The position numbers and the translations under genes are program-made. Positions 1-6,489 of a DNA stretch of 15,461 nt are shown here, piece after piece. Origin of the DNA: Methanomethylophilus sp963631655. GTDB taxonomy: Archaea > Thermoplasmatota > Thermoplasmata > Methanomassiliicoccales > Methanomethylophilaceae. The number at the start of each line of letters is the position of its first letter. The first letter of the stretch is position 1. Under the pieces are notes generated by a model. That model worked only from the letters and a program-made list of their open reading frames with translations. It had not been told where the DNA came from and ran no database searches. The stretch covers positions 1 to 15,461 of the forward strand of contig CAVGRR010000036.1 in the NCBI GenBank assembly GCA_963631655.1, read 5' to 3'.

Positions 1-34
1 ATGAACCCCTTTGAAAACTCGGAATTTTTTTGCG

Positions 35-110
35 AAGGGCCTGAGGGGAGAAACGATGTCGGTCCCCCATGATCAGGGGTGACCCCGCCCACCTCACGCG
101 CGCGCGAGGC
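35..110. other. GC-rich hairpin-forming block, possible structured RNA or terminator
   Basis: The first 200 bases hold no convincing gene. Within them, 35-110 is markedly GC-rich between AT-rich flanks. Bases 61-68 pair with 76-79 and 81-84 (8 bp, one bulged T at 80, 7-nt loop). Bases 92-95 (CCTC) pair with 106-109 (GAGG) around an alternating CG run. Alternative pairings with 37-48 are possible. A T7 run lies at 25-31. On the minus strand a TATTATC-like box near 125-135 is about 25 nt from the edge of the GC block, so an RNA reading leftward out of the window is conceivable. I recognise no known RNA family. Confidence 0.3.
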
Positions 111-172
111 AATTGCACAACTCAAGATAATACGGATTGTATGAGATAAACCGCCTCTGTGACAGGGTAACC

Positions 173-178
173 TTTATG
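173..178 (+). promoter_or_regulatory. TATA-like box A for the phosphatase-fold/tsr3 unit
   Basis: TTTATG lies about 27 nt upstream of the ATG at 201, the spacing at which an archaeal TATA box would place transcription start on the A of the start codon (leaderless mRNA). There is no Shine-Dalgarno motif before this ATG, which agrees with leaderless initiation. The match to the consensus is only moderate. Confidence 0.35.
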
Positions 179-200
179 ACAAACAAGTTTATTCGAACAT

Positions 201-689
201 ATGGCCCACCTGAAGAAGACGAAAGAAACGAAGAAACTCCGCGTGCTCTTCATCGAACGCAAGAACGATTTCTCATCACAGCTTGCCGAGTATTACGCGA
301 GATCTTTGTTCTCCGATCTTTATGACGCATACAGTGCCGGTGCCGAGCGTGACATCATCGACTGCGACCTGCTTTCCGTGATGTACCGTCGCGGTGAGGA
401 CCTCAGGAGCATGGTGTCGAAGGACCTTCAGGACACCAAGCATCTTCCTGCGGATGCGGTCTACGATATCGTCGTCTGGCTCGACAGGTCTCTTTTCGAT
501 GAGATCGGCAGCGAGTCTCCCTGGAAAGGCAGACAGGTCATCGTCGACATCGGGACCCGTCAGGGGCTCGAGGCCACCGACGATGCGGAGCTGGCACAGT
601 GCATGTCGGACTTCGCCGACAAGGTCCGTGCCTGGGTCGAGGAGAACATGGCCGACCCCGAGCATCTGATGTCCCTGGTATCCGCATGA
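201..689 (+). CDS. Low-molecular-weight phosphatase/arsenate reductase-fold protein, catalytically degenerate
   Basis: The 162-aa protein has the size and order of a low-molecular-weight protein tyrosine phosphatase/ArsC domain. Residues 14-30 (RVLFIERKNDFSSQLAE) align without gaps to the family P-loop (VLFVCxxNxxRSQMAE): beta strand, phosphate loop, then the Ser-Gln-x-Ala-Glu helix start. The catalytic Cys of CX5R is Glu19 and the phosphate-binding Arg is Ser25, while Asn22 and Ser26 remain. The middle (DIVVWLDRSLFDEI, 89-102) and the C-terminal helix (133-150) also fit the fold. Family knowledge says Cys and Arg are essential, so phosphatase or arsenate reductase activity is not expected. 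A binding or regulatory role is inferred. The stop overlaps the tsr3 start (ATGA), so the two are probably co-translated. The first ~13 residues are Lys-rich and outside the domain. ATG 201 was chosen because a TATA-like box lies 27 nt upstream. Confidence 0.7.
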   Translation: MAHLKKTKETKKLRVLFIERKNDFSSQLAEYYARSLFSDLYDAYSAGAERDIIDCDLLSVMYRRGEDLRSMVSKDLQDTKHLPADAVYDIVVWLDRSLFDEIGSESPWKGRQVIVDIGTRQGLEATDDAELAQCMSDFADKVRAWVEENMADPEHLMSLVSA

Positions 690-1228
690 TACCCATTCTC
701 GTTTACGATAAGGACCAGTGCGACCCAAAGAAGTGTACCGCCAAGAGGATGGAGAAGTTCGGTCTTGCGAAGGAGGTCCCTCTGCACAAGATCCCTCCGG
801 GATGCATCGTCCTTTCGCCTTTCGGCAAGGAGACGCTCAGTCCCGCAGATATGAAATACGCCCGTAGAGGCATTGTTGTTCTGGATCTTACCTGGACACA
901 CATTGATGAAATTCCGCACATCCGTGGGGAAAAGGCCCGTAAACTGCCGTATTTCGTGGCTGCCAATCCCATCAACTGGGGCAAACCGTGGAGGCTCAAC
1001 AGCGCGGAGGCAGTGTTGGCATCTTTACTGGTCCTCGGTCAGGACGAGCAGGCGGAACCGTTCTTCACCCGTTTCAACTGGGCACCCGAATTCGTCCGGA
1101 TCAACGGCGATTTCCTCGAGAAATACCGTGCCGCCAAAAGCGGAGAGGAGATCGAACGCATACAGAACGAGTATATCGAATCTATATGCGCTCCGCGGAA
1201 AAAGGACTCCTCTGAAGAAGAGGAATGA
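686..1228 (+). CDS. tsr3: Tsr3 (DUF367), small-subunit rRNA aminocarboxypropyltransferase
   Basis: This 180-aa protein belongs to the Tsr3/DUF367 family, which transfers the 3-amino-3-carboxypropyl group from S-adenosylmethionine to a hypermodified position in the decoding region of small-subunit rRNA. Visible signatures are the N-terminal RLI-like segment DKDQCDPKKCTAKRM (8-22), LDLTW (66-70), and the core LPYFVAANPINWGKPWRLNS (87-106) followed by a Glu-Ala helix, which forms the SAM/substrate site in known structures. The C-terminus is a charged Glu-rich tail. An open frame extends upstream to 599, but it lies wholly inside the preceding gene. The ATG at 686 overlaps that gene's stop as ATGA and gives the normal family N-terminus. 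Cytoplasmic ribosome-maturation enzyme. Pairing with a dead phosphatase-fold protein is unusual. Confidence 0.93.
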   Translation: MIPILVYDKDQCDPKKCTAKRMEKFGLAKEVPLHKIPPGCIVLSPFGKETLSPADMKYARRGIVVLDLTWTHIDEIPHIRGEKARKLPYFVAANPINWGKPWRLNSAEAVLASLLVLGQDEQAEPFFTRFNWAPEFVRINGDFLEKYRAAKSGEEIERIQNEYIESICAPRKKDSSEEEE

Positions 1229-1254
1229 ATCCTGCTGTCTGAAATTCAAAAGAC

Positions 1255-1281
1255 CCAGACGTCGTTTTTCGATCTGTCTGG
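1255..1281 (+). terminator. Hairpin plus T-runs after tsr3
   Basis: CCAGAC at 1255-1260 is the exact reverse complement of GTCTGG at 1276-1281. An inner TCG/CGA pair closes a T5 loop. A second T5 run follows at 1298-1302. Oligo-T tracts are the main termination signal in archaea, and this sits between tsr3 and the box A of the next operon. Confidence 0.4.
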
Positions 1282-1309
1282 TAAAATCAGGTGTCTGTTT
1301 TTATCGGGG

Positions 1310-1322
1310 TTTATCTTAAAAA
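1310..1322 (+). promoter_or_regulatory. TATA box of the winged-helix/mcm operon
   Basis: TTTATCTTAAAAA is a good archaeal box A. It predicts transcription start near 1340, leaving about a 30-nt leader before the ATG at 1371. No equally good box occurs again before 6489, so it probably drives the whole run through fumarase beta. Confidence 0.5.
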
Positions 1323-1370
1323 CGCTGAGCAATAGTTTTTTAGGACCGACCTTATGCTCTCTCTTTGCTT

Positions 1371-1604
1371 ATGTCGGATGAACTTCTACCTATGATTTGG
1401 GAGGCCTTCGGGGACGACCGTGTCACCACCGCGGAAGCCGCTAACCGTCTTGAAAGTGCCTTCAGGTACAAGTGTCCCGACGACCTTGCCAAGACCCTTA
1501 ACAAACTGAAGAAGGAAGGATGGGTCAAAGGAAAGATCTCTTTCGAGGACGGAGGATGGATCTGGTGGGTCGACGAGGAATGCCGTTCGAAGAAAAAGGA
1601 GTGA
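1371..1604 (+). CDS. Small winged-helix-like protein upstream of mcm
   Basis: This 77-aa protein has a predicted helix-helix-helix-wing pattern. LLPMIWEAF (5-13) would be helix 1, TTAEAANRLESAF (19-31) helix 2, and PDDLAKTLNKLKKEGWV (36-52) the recognition helix. A wing follows (KISFEDGGWIWWVD, 55-68) and then a basic tail. The Trp-rich wing and the single-domain size resemble free-standing archaeal winged-helix proteins. I do not recognise the family. It is the first gene of the operon and ends 6 nt before mcm, so a role linked to replication or to regulation of the operon is inferred only. An in-frame TTG at 1365 is possible. ATG 1371 was preferred as the canonical codon. Confidence 0.75.
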   Translation: MSDELLPMIWEAFGDDRVTTAEAANRLESAFRYKCPDDLAKTLNKLKKEGWVKGKISFEDGGWIWWVDEECRSKKKE

Positions 1605-1605
1605 T
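1598..1605 (+). promoter_or_regulatory. Strong Shine-Dalgarno for mcm
   Basis: GGAGTGAT matches the archaeal anti-SD complement GGAGGTGAT with one base missing, 5 nt before the ATG at 1611. It overlaps the stop codon of the preceding gene and fixes the mcm start. Confidence 0.7.
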
Positions 1606-1610
1606 GGGAT

Positions 1611-3710
1611 ATGGAGAGTTACGGGGAAAACGACATCCTTGATGCGTGGGGCGAGATCTTCGCCAAGGACGAATACAGGCGGGCTATCAGAGAGATCTCC
1701 GATACATATCCTGAAAAGAGGAGTCTGTTCGTGAATTATGTGGACATCGATACCTACAGTACCGATTTCGCCATGTTCGTTCTCGATTCCCCCGACGTCT
1801 GTATCCCTGTCGGTGAAAAGGTGATCCTCAGCCTGATGCCTGCAGACTGGGATCCGAAGAATCCCATCAGACTGAGGCTGCGTGCACTTCCCCGCGACGC
1901 AAAGGTCGGCGTGCGTAAGCTGAGGGAGAACCATCTCGGAAAGCTCGTCGCCATCGAAGGTCTTGCAAAGAAGGTCTCTGCCGTCAAACCCCGTATGACC
2001 TACGCCAAGTTCACCTGCGCCCGCTGCGGTGCGGAGATCTGGGAACCCCAGTCCGGAATGTATCTCCGTGAACCCCTCATGTGTCCGAACACCAACGGTG
2101 TCTGCAACAAGCAGCCGAACCGTTTCCTCCTGGTCAACAAGGAATGCAGGTTCATCGATACACAGAAGATCGAAATTCAGGAGAATCCCGAAGGACTCCG
2201 CGGAGGGGCGCAGCCCGAGAAGATCTCCGGTTTCGTCGAAGATGATGTCGCAGGAATTTTGACGGCCGGAAACAGGATCACTCTGAACGGGATCATCCGC
2301 CCTGTCGAGAAACAGGAACGCGACAAGACAACTATTTTCGACATCTACGTCGACGTCATTTCCATCGAATTCGAGGAACACGAATACGATGAGATCAATA
2401 TCACGGAAGAGGATGAGAAGAAGATCCTCGCGACTTCACGCGATCCGAAGCTCTTTGAACACATCGTCGCCTCCATCGCACCTACCATTTACGGTATGGA
2501 TGAGGTCAAAAAAGCCATCGCACTGCAGCTCTTCGGGGGATGTCATAAAGTTTTGGACGACGGATCGACCATCAGGGGAGACACCCATATCCTTCTCGTC
2601 GGAGACCCCGGTGTCGCAAAATCCCAGATCCTCCGTTACATGAGCAACCTCGCGCCCAGAGGTATCTTCGCCTCGGGTAAATCCGCATCCGCCGCAGGAC
2701 TCACCGCGGCAGCGGTCAAGGACGATTTCGGTGGCGACGGTTTCACCCTCGAGGCGGGAGCACTGGTCCTTGCGGACAAAGGTCTCGCCTGTATCGATGA
2801 GTTGGATAAGATGACCCCGCAGGACCGTTCGTCTCTCCACGAGGCCATGGAATCGCAGAAGATCTCCGTCGCAAAGGCAGGAATCACCACCACCCTTCAG
2901 TGCAGATGTTCCATGCTCGCGGCAGCAAACCCCAAGGAAGGAAGGTTCGACCTTGAAGGAGAACCCCTCGCAAGGCAGATCGATCTTCCGCCCGCACTGC
3001 TTTCCCGTTTCGACCTCATCTTCGTCCTCACTGACAAGCCGAACGAGACGCAGGACCGTAACATCACCAAATTCATTCTTAACGTCCACCGCCGCGGACA
3101 GGCGCTGCAGCACTCCGAGACGGAGGAGATGCCTGGTGTGGACCTGAAACGCATCAAGGACAACACGAGCAGCATCAAACCGTATTTCGATCAGGAGTTC
3201 CTTCGCAAATATGTCGCCTATTCCAAGCGTCTGACCCCCGTCATGACCGAGGCCGCCTCGGAACTGATCGAGAACTCCTACATGGAGATCAGGATGTCCG
3301 GCGGAAAGAGCAATTCCATCCCCATCACCGCCAGGCAGCTCGAGGCTTTCGTCCGTCTGTCCGAGGCCTCTGCGAAGATGCGTCTGAACGACACTGTCGA
3401 CGTCATCGACGCTCAGCGTGCCATCGACCTTGTCACCTACTATCTCAAGAAGGTCGCCGGCGGAGAGGACGGCGCAGGTGACATCGACCGTATCATGGGT
3501 TCCGTCACCAGCACCCAGCGTTCCAAGGCCAAGGTCATCATGGGCATCATCGGTGTCGAAGGAAAGCCGATCCGCAACATCCTCGATGAGGCCGCACAGG
3601 AAGGAATAGAGGAGCACGAGGTCCATTCCGCCCTCCGCCGTCTTATGGCGAACGGTTCCATCTACAGTCCGAACGACAACGAATACAAGGTGGTCAATCC
3701 CAATGTCTGA
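1611..3710 (+). CDS. mcm: Replicative DNA helicase MCM
   Basis: The 699-aa length is normal for the archaeal homohexameric minichromosome maintenance helicase, which unwinds DNA at the fork using ATP. The N-terminal A domain (1-105) is followed by the OB fold with a zinc-binding insertion (Cys136, 139, 158, 165). The AAA+ core shows Walker A GDPGVAKS (331-338), Walker B LACIDELD (392-399), sensor-1 Asn in AAANP (437-441) and the arginine finger SRFDLI (465-470). The C-terminal ~75 residues form a winged helix (IMGIIGVEGKPIRNILDEAA and onward). No inteins are present, although MCM is a common intein site. It is preceded by a strong SD and overlaps DUF424 by 8 nt, so it sits inside a translationally coupled operon. 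Confidence 0.98.
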   Translation: MESYGENDILDAWGEIFAKDEYRRAIREISDTYPEKRSLFVNYVDIDTYSTDFAMFVLDSPDVCIPVGEKVILSLMPADWDPKNPIRLRLRALPRDAKVGVRKLRENHLGKLVAIEGLAKKVSAVKPRMTYAKFTCARCGAEIWEPQSGMYLREPLMCPNTNGVCNKQPNRFLLVNKECRFIDTQKIEIQENPEGLRGGAQPEKISGFVEDDVAGILTAGNRITLNGIIRPVEKQERDKTTIFDIYVDVISIEFEEHEYDEINITEEDEKKILATSRDPKLFEHIVASIAPTIYGMDEVKKAIALQLFGGCHKVLDDGSTIRGDTHILLVGDPGVAKSQILRYMSNLAPRGIFASGKSASAAGLTAAAVKDDFGGDGFTLEAGALVLADKGLACIDELDKMTPQDRSSLHEAMESQKISVAKAGITTTLQCRCSMLAAANPKEGRFDLEGEPLARQIDLPPALLSRFDLIFVLTDKPNETQDRNITKFILNVHRRGQALQHSETEEMPGVDLKRIKDNTSSIKPYFDQEFLRKYVAYSKRLTPVMTEAASELIENSYMEIRMSGGKSNSIPITARQLEAFVRLSEASAKMRLNDTVDVIDAQRAIDLVTYYLKKVAGGEDGAGDIDRIMGSVTSTQRSKAKVIMGIIGVEGKPIRNILDEAAQEGIEEHEVHSALRRLMANGSIYSPNDNEYKVVNPNV

Positions 3711-4005
3711 CAAATTCTATTTCAAAGTACACAGCCACCAGTCGGAGGTGGTCATCGCCCTCTGTGACGACGATATTCTCGGATGCACATTCACCGACAC
3801 CGGGAAGAAGTTCTACGTGTCCCCCGCCTTCTACGGCGATGAACTGGTGGACGAGGTCTTCGTACGCGACAACATCACCGCATTCACGATCCTGAACATC
3901 GCAGGTAACCGTGCCGTCGACCTCGCCATCTCCGCAGGGATCATCTCTCCTGCGAACGTTATGGACATCGGCGGGATGAAGCATGCTCAGGCGGTGAGGA
4001 TGTGA
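3703..4005 (+). CDS. DUF424 family protein
   Basis: This 100-aa protein matches the archaeal DUF424 pattern: KVH near the N-terminus, VVIALCDDDILGCTF (16-30), FYGDELVD (43-50), NIAGNRAVDLAISAGII (65-81) and the closing IGGMKHAQAVR (89-99). The biochemical function of the family is unknown. It is compact, soluble, and commonly found among translation and ribosome-biogenesis genes. Here it lies between mcm and nmd3. The ATG at 3703 lies inside the mcm end (8-nt overlap), with AAGGTGGT at 3687-3694 as an SD. Its own end is GTGA-coupled to nmd3. A role alongside NMD3 is inferred from position. Confidence 0.88.
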   Translation: MSDKFYFKVHSHQSEVVIALCDDDILGCTFTDTGKKFYVSPAFYGDELVDEVFVRDNITAFTILNIAGNRAVDLAISAGIISPANVMDIGGMKHAQAVRM

Positions 4006-5036
4006 ACGGATTCTGCGTGGAATGCGGGGTCAGCACCGATCACACTGTCAACGGACTCTGCATGGACTGTTTCCTCAGGGACCGTACCCTCGTAACTCTT
4101 CCTGACCACGTGGACCTTTTCACCTGCACGAGCTGCGGACAGTACCTGTGGAGAGGGGAATACCAGTCGATGTCCGCGGAGAAGGCCATCGCCCTCGCCG
4201 CCAAGACCGCACTGATCACCATCCGGGAGGCCAAGCTTGTCCATTGCGAAGCGGAGATCGCACCGCGTGACGAATACAACTACTCGGTCACCCTTCACTG
4301 CAGACTCGCCATCTCCGACTTCGAAGCGGATGCCATCGCATCCACCATCGTCCGTGTCAAGAACACCGTCTGCAAGATATGTTCCAGACGCACCGGAAAT
4401 TACTACGAATCGATCCTGCAGGTGCGCACTTCCGCGAAAGAGATCGCACCCGACCTCATGGACGAGGTCCTCGCCCGTGTCGAGAAACTTGTAGATGACG
4501 CAGGCACCACCAACCCCAACGCGTTCATCACGAAGATGGAGCTCGTTCCGGGAGGTGTAGATGTTTATCTTTCCATGATCGCCCTGGGCCGTGAGATCTG
4601 CAAGACCCTCAGCGAACTCTACTGTGCCGAGACCGACGACTCTTCCAAACTGGTCGGTCAGACCCGCGACGGTATCGACATGTACCGTGTGTCGTACCTC
4701 GTCCGCCTTCCCGAGTTTCACGTGGGCGACATCGTCCGCTACGGGAAGAAATACTACCTTCTCACCAGGGTCTCCAGTGCCGGCGGGAAGATAAAGTCCC
4801 TGAACAACTTCGCAGACATGACTATCAGGCGTCCGAACATGCCCGATCTGAAGGTCTATGCCAAATCCTCCGAACTGGAGACCGCCGATGTCATCTCCAG
4901 GTCCGAAGGTGAGATCCAGATCCTGGACCCCCATGATTATTCCACCAAGGAACTGCTCGTTCCCAAGGATGCTGCCATCGGAGACACCGTCAAGATGGTC
5001 CGCATCGAAGACATCCTCTACTATGTGCCAGAGTGA
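4002..5036 (+). CDS. nmd3: NMD3 family ribosome-biogenesis protein
   Basis: This 344-aa protein carries the NMD3 N-terminal zinc ribbons: Cys5, 8, 20, 23 (CVECG...CMDC), Cys42/45 (CTSCGQYLW) and Cys124/127 (CKICSRRTGNYYESILQVR), followed by the beta-rich middle. The YRVSYLVRLPEFHVGDIV segment (228-245) leads into a C-terminal OB/SH3-like part. In eukaryotes NMD3 is the export adaptor of the 60S subunit. Archaeal forms lack the export region and are thought to act in late large-subunit maturation. The start codon is GTG at 4002, overlapping the DUF424 stop as GTGA, with GGTGAGG just upstream. The next internal Met is residue 21, after the first CxxC, so the GTG start is needed to keep the zinc site. 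Confidence 0.93.
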   Translation: MNGFCVECGVSTDHTVNGLCMDCFLRDRTLVTLPDHVDLFTCTSCGQYLWRGEYQSMSAEKAIALAAKTALITIREAKLVHCEAEIAPRDEYNYSVTLHCRLAISDFEADAIASTIVRVKNTVCKICSRRTGNYYESILQVRTSAKEIAPDLMDEVLARVEKLVDDAGTTNPNAFITKMELVPGGVDVYLSMIALGREICKTLSELYCAETDDSSKLVGQTRDGIDMYRVSYLVRLPEFHVGDIVRYGKKYYLLTRVSSAGGKIKSLNNFADMTIRRPNMPDLKVYAKSSELETADVISRSEGEIQILDPHDYSTKELLVPKDAAIGDTVKMVRIEDILYYVPE

Positions 5037-5038
5037 TC
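5031..5038 (+). promoter_or_regulatory. Shine-Dalgarno deciding the fumarase alpha start
   Basis: GAGTGATC resembles the core of the archaeal SD (GGAGGTGATC) and ends 3 nt before the ATG at 5042. This favours ATG 5042 over the in-frame GTG at 5033, which overlaps the nmd3 stop and lies inside the SD itself. Confidence 0.5.
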
Positions 5039-5041
5039 CAT

Positions 5042-5914
5042 ATGGTCGTCAAATTACCAGAAACCAGAGAGAAGATCATCGAGAATTTGCTGAGAGTCGC
5101 GAACACCAAACTTCCCGAGGACATCGGGTGGGCCCTCGAGGCGGCGGCCGGATGGGAAGCCAACCCTGTCGCAGCGACCCAGTTGGCCGCCATCATGGAG
5201 AATGTGAGAAAGGCTGAGCACATGGGAAAACCAATGTGCCAGGATACCGGAATCCCGATATTCTATGTCCGCGGAAAGATCGACGGTGCCATCGCCCGTG
5301 ACATCGCCGAGGCGGTGGTGAATTCCACCTCTGCGATTCCCATGAGGCCCAACACTGTGGACCCCATCATCCGCACCAACTACGGAAACAACCTCGGAGA
5401 GGGTATGCCCTGCATCCACTACATTCCCACCGAGGACGATTTCACTGAGATCTCCGTCCTTCTGAAGGGTGCCGGTTCGGAGAACATGACCAAACTGAAG
5501 ATGCTCAACCCCTCCGACGGAATGGAAGGCGTCAAGCGTTTCATCATCGATTCCGTCATCGAGGCAGGCGGCCGTCCGTGTCCGCCCGGCATCGTCGGAG
5601 TGGGTATCGGCGGTACTGCAGATGAATGCACAGCGATGGCCAAACGTGCCCTTCTCGAACCTCTCGATATGGAAGACCCAGATCCCGAAATCCAGGCACT
5701 CGAGGAAGAGCTTTTTGTCAAGATCAACCAGAGCGGACTCGGACCCATGGGTCTCGGAGGCAGCACCACCGTCCTCGGTGTCAAGGTCCGTAAATCGGCC
5801 TGCCACACCGCCAGTCTGCCGGTGGCCGTGAACATCGGCTGTTGGGCCACCAGGAGGGCCTGTGCCCGTATCACCGACACCGATGTTGTCTATTCGCAGG
5901 GGGTCAGACTTTGA
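5042..5914 (+). CDS. fumA: Class I fumarate hydratase, alpha (N-terminal) subunit
   Basis: This 290-aa protein is the Fe-S subunit of a two-subunit class I fumarase, interconverting fumarate and L-malate in the partial TCA pathway. The three expected cluster cysteines are visible: Cys66 in MCQDTGIP, Cys180 in GGRPCPPGIVGVGIGG, and Cys267 in NIGCWATRR. CHTASLPVAVN and the LGPMGLGGSTTVLGV stretch are typical of the family. The oxygen-sensitive 4Fe-4S enzyme fits an anaerobe. The related two-subunit L-tartrate dehydratase cannot be fully excluded by eye, but it is rare in archaea. The ATG at 5042 is preferred from SD spacing, and GTG 5033 would add three residues. The stop overlaps the beta-subunit start (TTGA). 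Confidence 0.92.
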   Translation: MVVKLPETREKIIENLLRVANTKLPEDIGWALEAAAGWEANPVAATQLAAIMENVRKAEHMGKPMCQDTGIPIFYVRGKIDGAIARDIAEAVVNSTSAIPMRPNTVDPIIRTNYGNNLGEGMPCIHYIPTEDDFTEISVLLKGAGSENMTKLKMLNPSDGMEGVKRFIIDSVIEAGGRPCPPGIVGVGIGGTADECTAMAKRALLEPLDMEDPDPEIQALEEELFVKINQSGLGPMGLGGSTTVLGVKVRKSACHTASLPVAVNIGCWATRRACARITDTDVVYSQGVRL

Positions 5915-6489
5915 AATCGCTCTACACTCCGCTCACTGAAGACACAGTGAGGTCCCTCAAGCTCGGAGAGGTCGTCAATCTGACCGGTCCGATCATCACC
6001 GGACGCGATGAGGTGCACATCCGTGCCCTCGAATATCTCGATGAAGGAAAAGAGGTCCCCGGATGCATCCGCGGTGCTGCACTGTACCACTGCGGGCCTA
6101 TCATGAAGCAGGCCTCTGAGGGCAAATGGATCGTCGTAGCAGCAGGTCCGACCACAAGTGCCAGGATGAACAAATTGGAACCACGTTTCATCAGGGAGTT
6201 CGGCATCAGGGCCATAATCGGCAAGGGCGGAATGTCGCCCGAGGTCGCCGCTGCCATGAAAGAGGTCGGCTGTGTCTATCTCGCCGCCACCGGGGGCGTG
6301 GCCGTCTCCTATGCAGAGGGTCTTTCACGCGTGACCGGTTCCGAATGGAACGACCTCGGAATGCCTGAGGCACTGTGGAAATTCGATGCAAGGACTCTCG
6401 GTCCGCTGATAGTAGCGATCGACGCCCAGGGCAACAGTCTTTACGAAAAGGTCCGTGAAGAGGTCGCCCGCAACATGGCGTCGGACTGA
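5911..6489 (+). CDS. fumB: Class I fumarate hydratase, beta (C-terminal) subunit
   Basis: This 192-aa protein is the partner subunit that completes the active site. Family motifs seen are TGPIITGRDEVHIRALE (about residues 25-41), the GCIRGAALYHCGPI segment, AAGPTTSARM (about 76-85), GKGGM and the AATGGVAVSYAE region. The start is TTG at 5911, overlapping the alpha stop as TTGA, with a G-rich SD-like tract (GGGGGT, near 5899-5904). The open frame continues upstream to 5842, but those 23 codons duplicate alpha coding sequence in another frame and do not resemble the family. The protein ends at 6489, and the next gene on the opposite strand begins its stop codon at the very next base. Confidence 0.92.
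   Translation: MKSLYTPLTEDTVRSLKLGEVVNLTGPIITGRDEVHIRALEYLDEGKEVPGCIRGAALYHCGPIMKQASEGKWIVVAAGPTTSARMNKLEPRFIREFGIRAIIGKGGMSPEVAAAMKEVGCVYLAATGGVAVSYAEGLSRVTGSEWNDLGMPEALWKFDARTLGPLIVAIDAQGNSLYEKVREEVARNMASD

Noticed and set aside
1..72. ATG at base 1 with a 23-codon frame
   Set aside because: It is very short and ends in the GC-rich hairpin, with no SD or promoter visible at the window edge. It is not supportable as a gene.
599..685. Upstream start for tsr3
   Set aside because: It lies entirely within the preceding gene in another frame and does not match the family N-terminus. ATG 686 fits.
5842..5910. ATG start 23 codons upstream for fumarase beta
   Set aside because: The segment is alpha coding sequence read in another frame. 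TTG 5911 overlaps the alpha stop and gives the family start.
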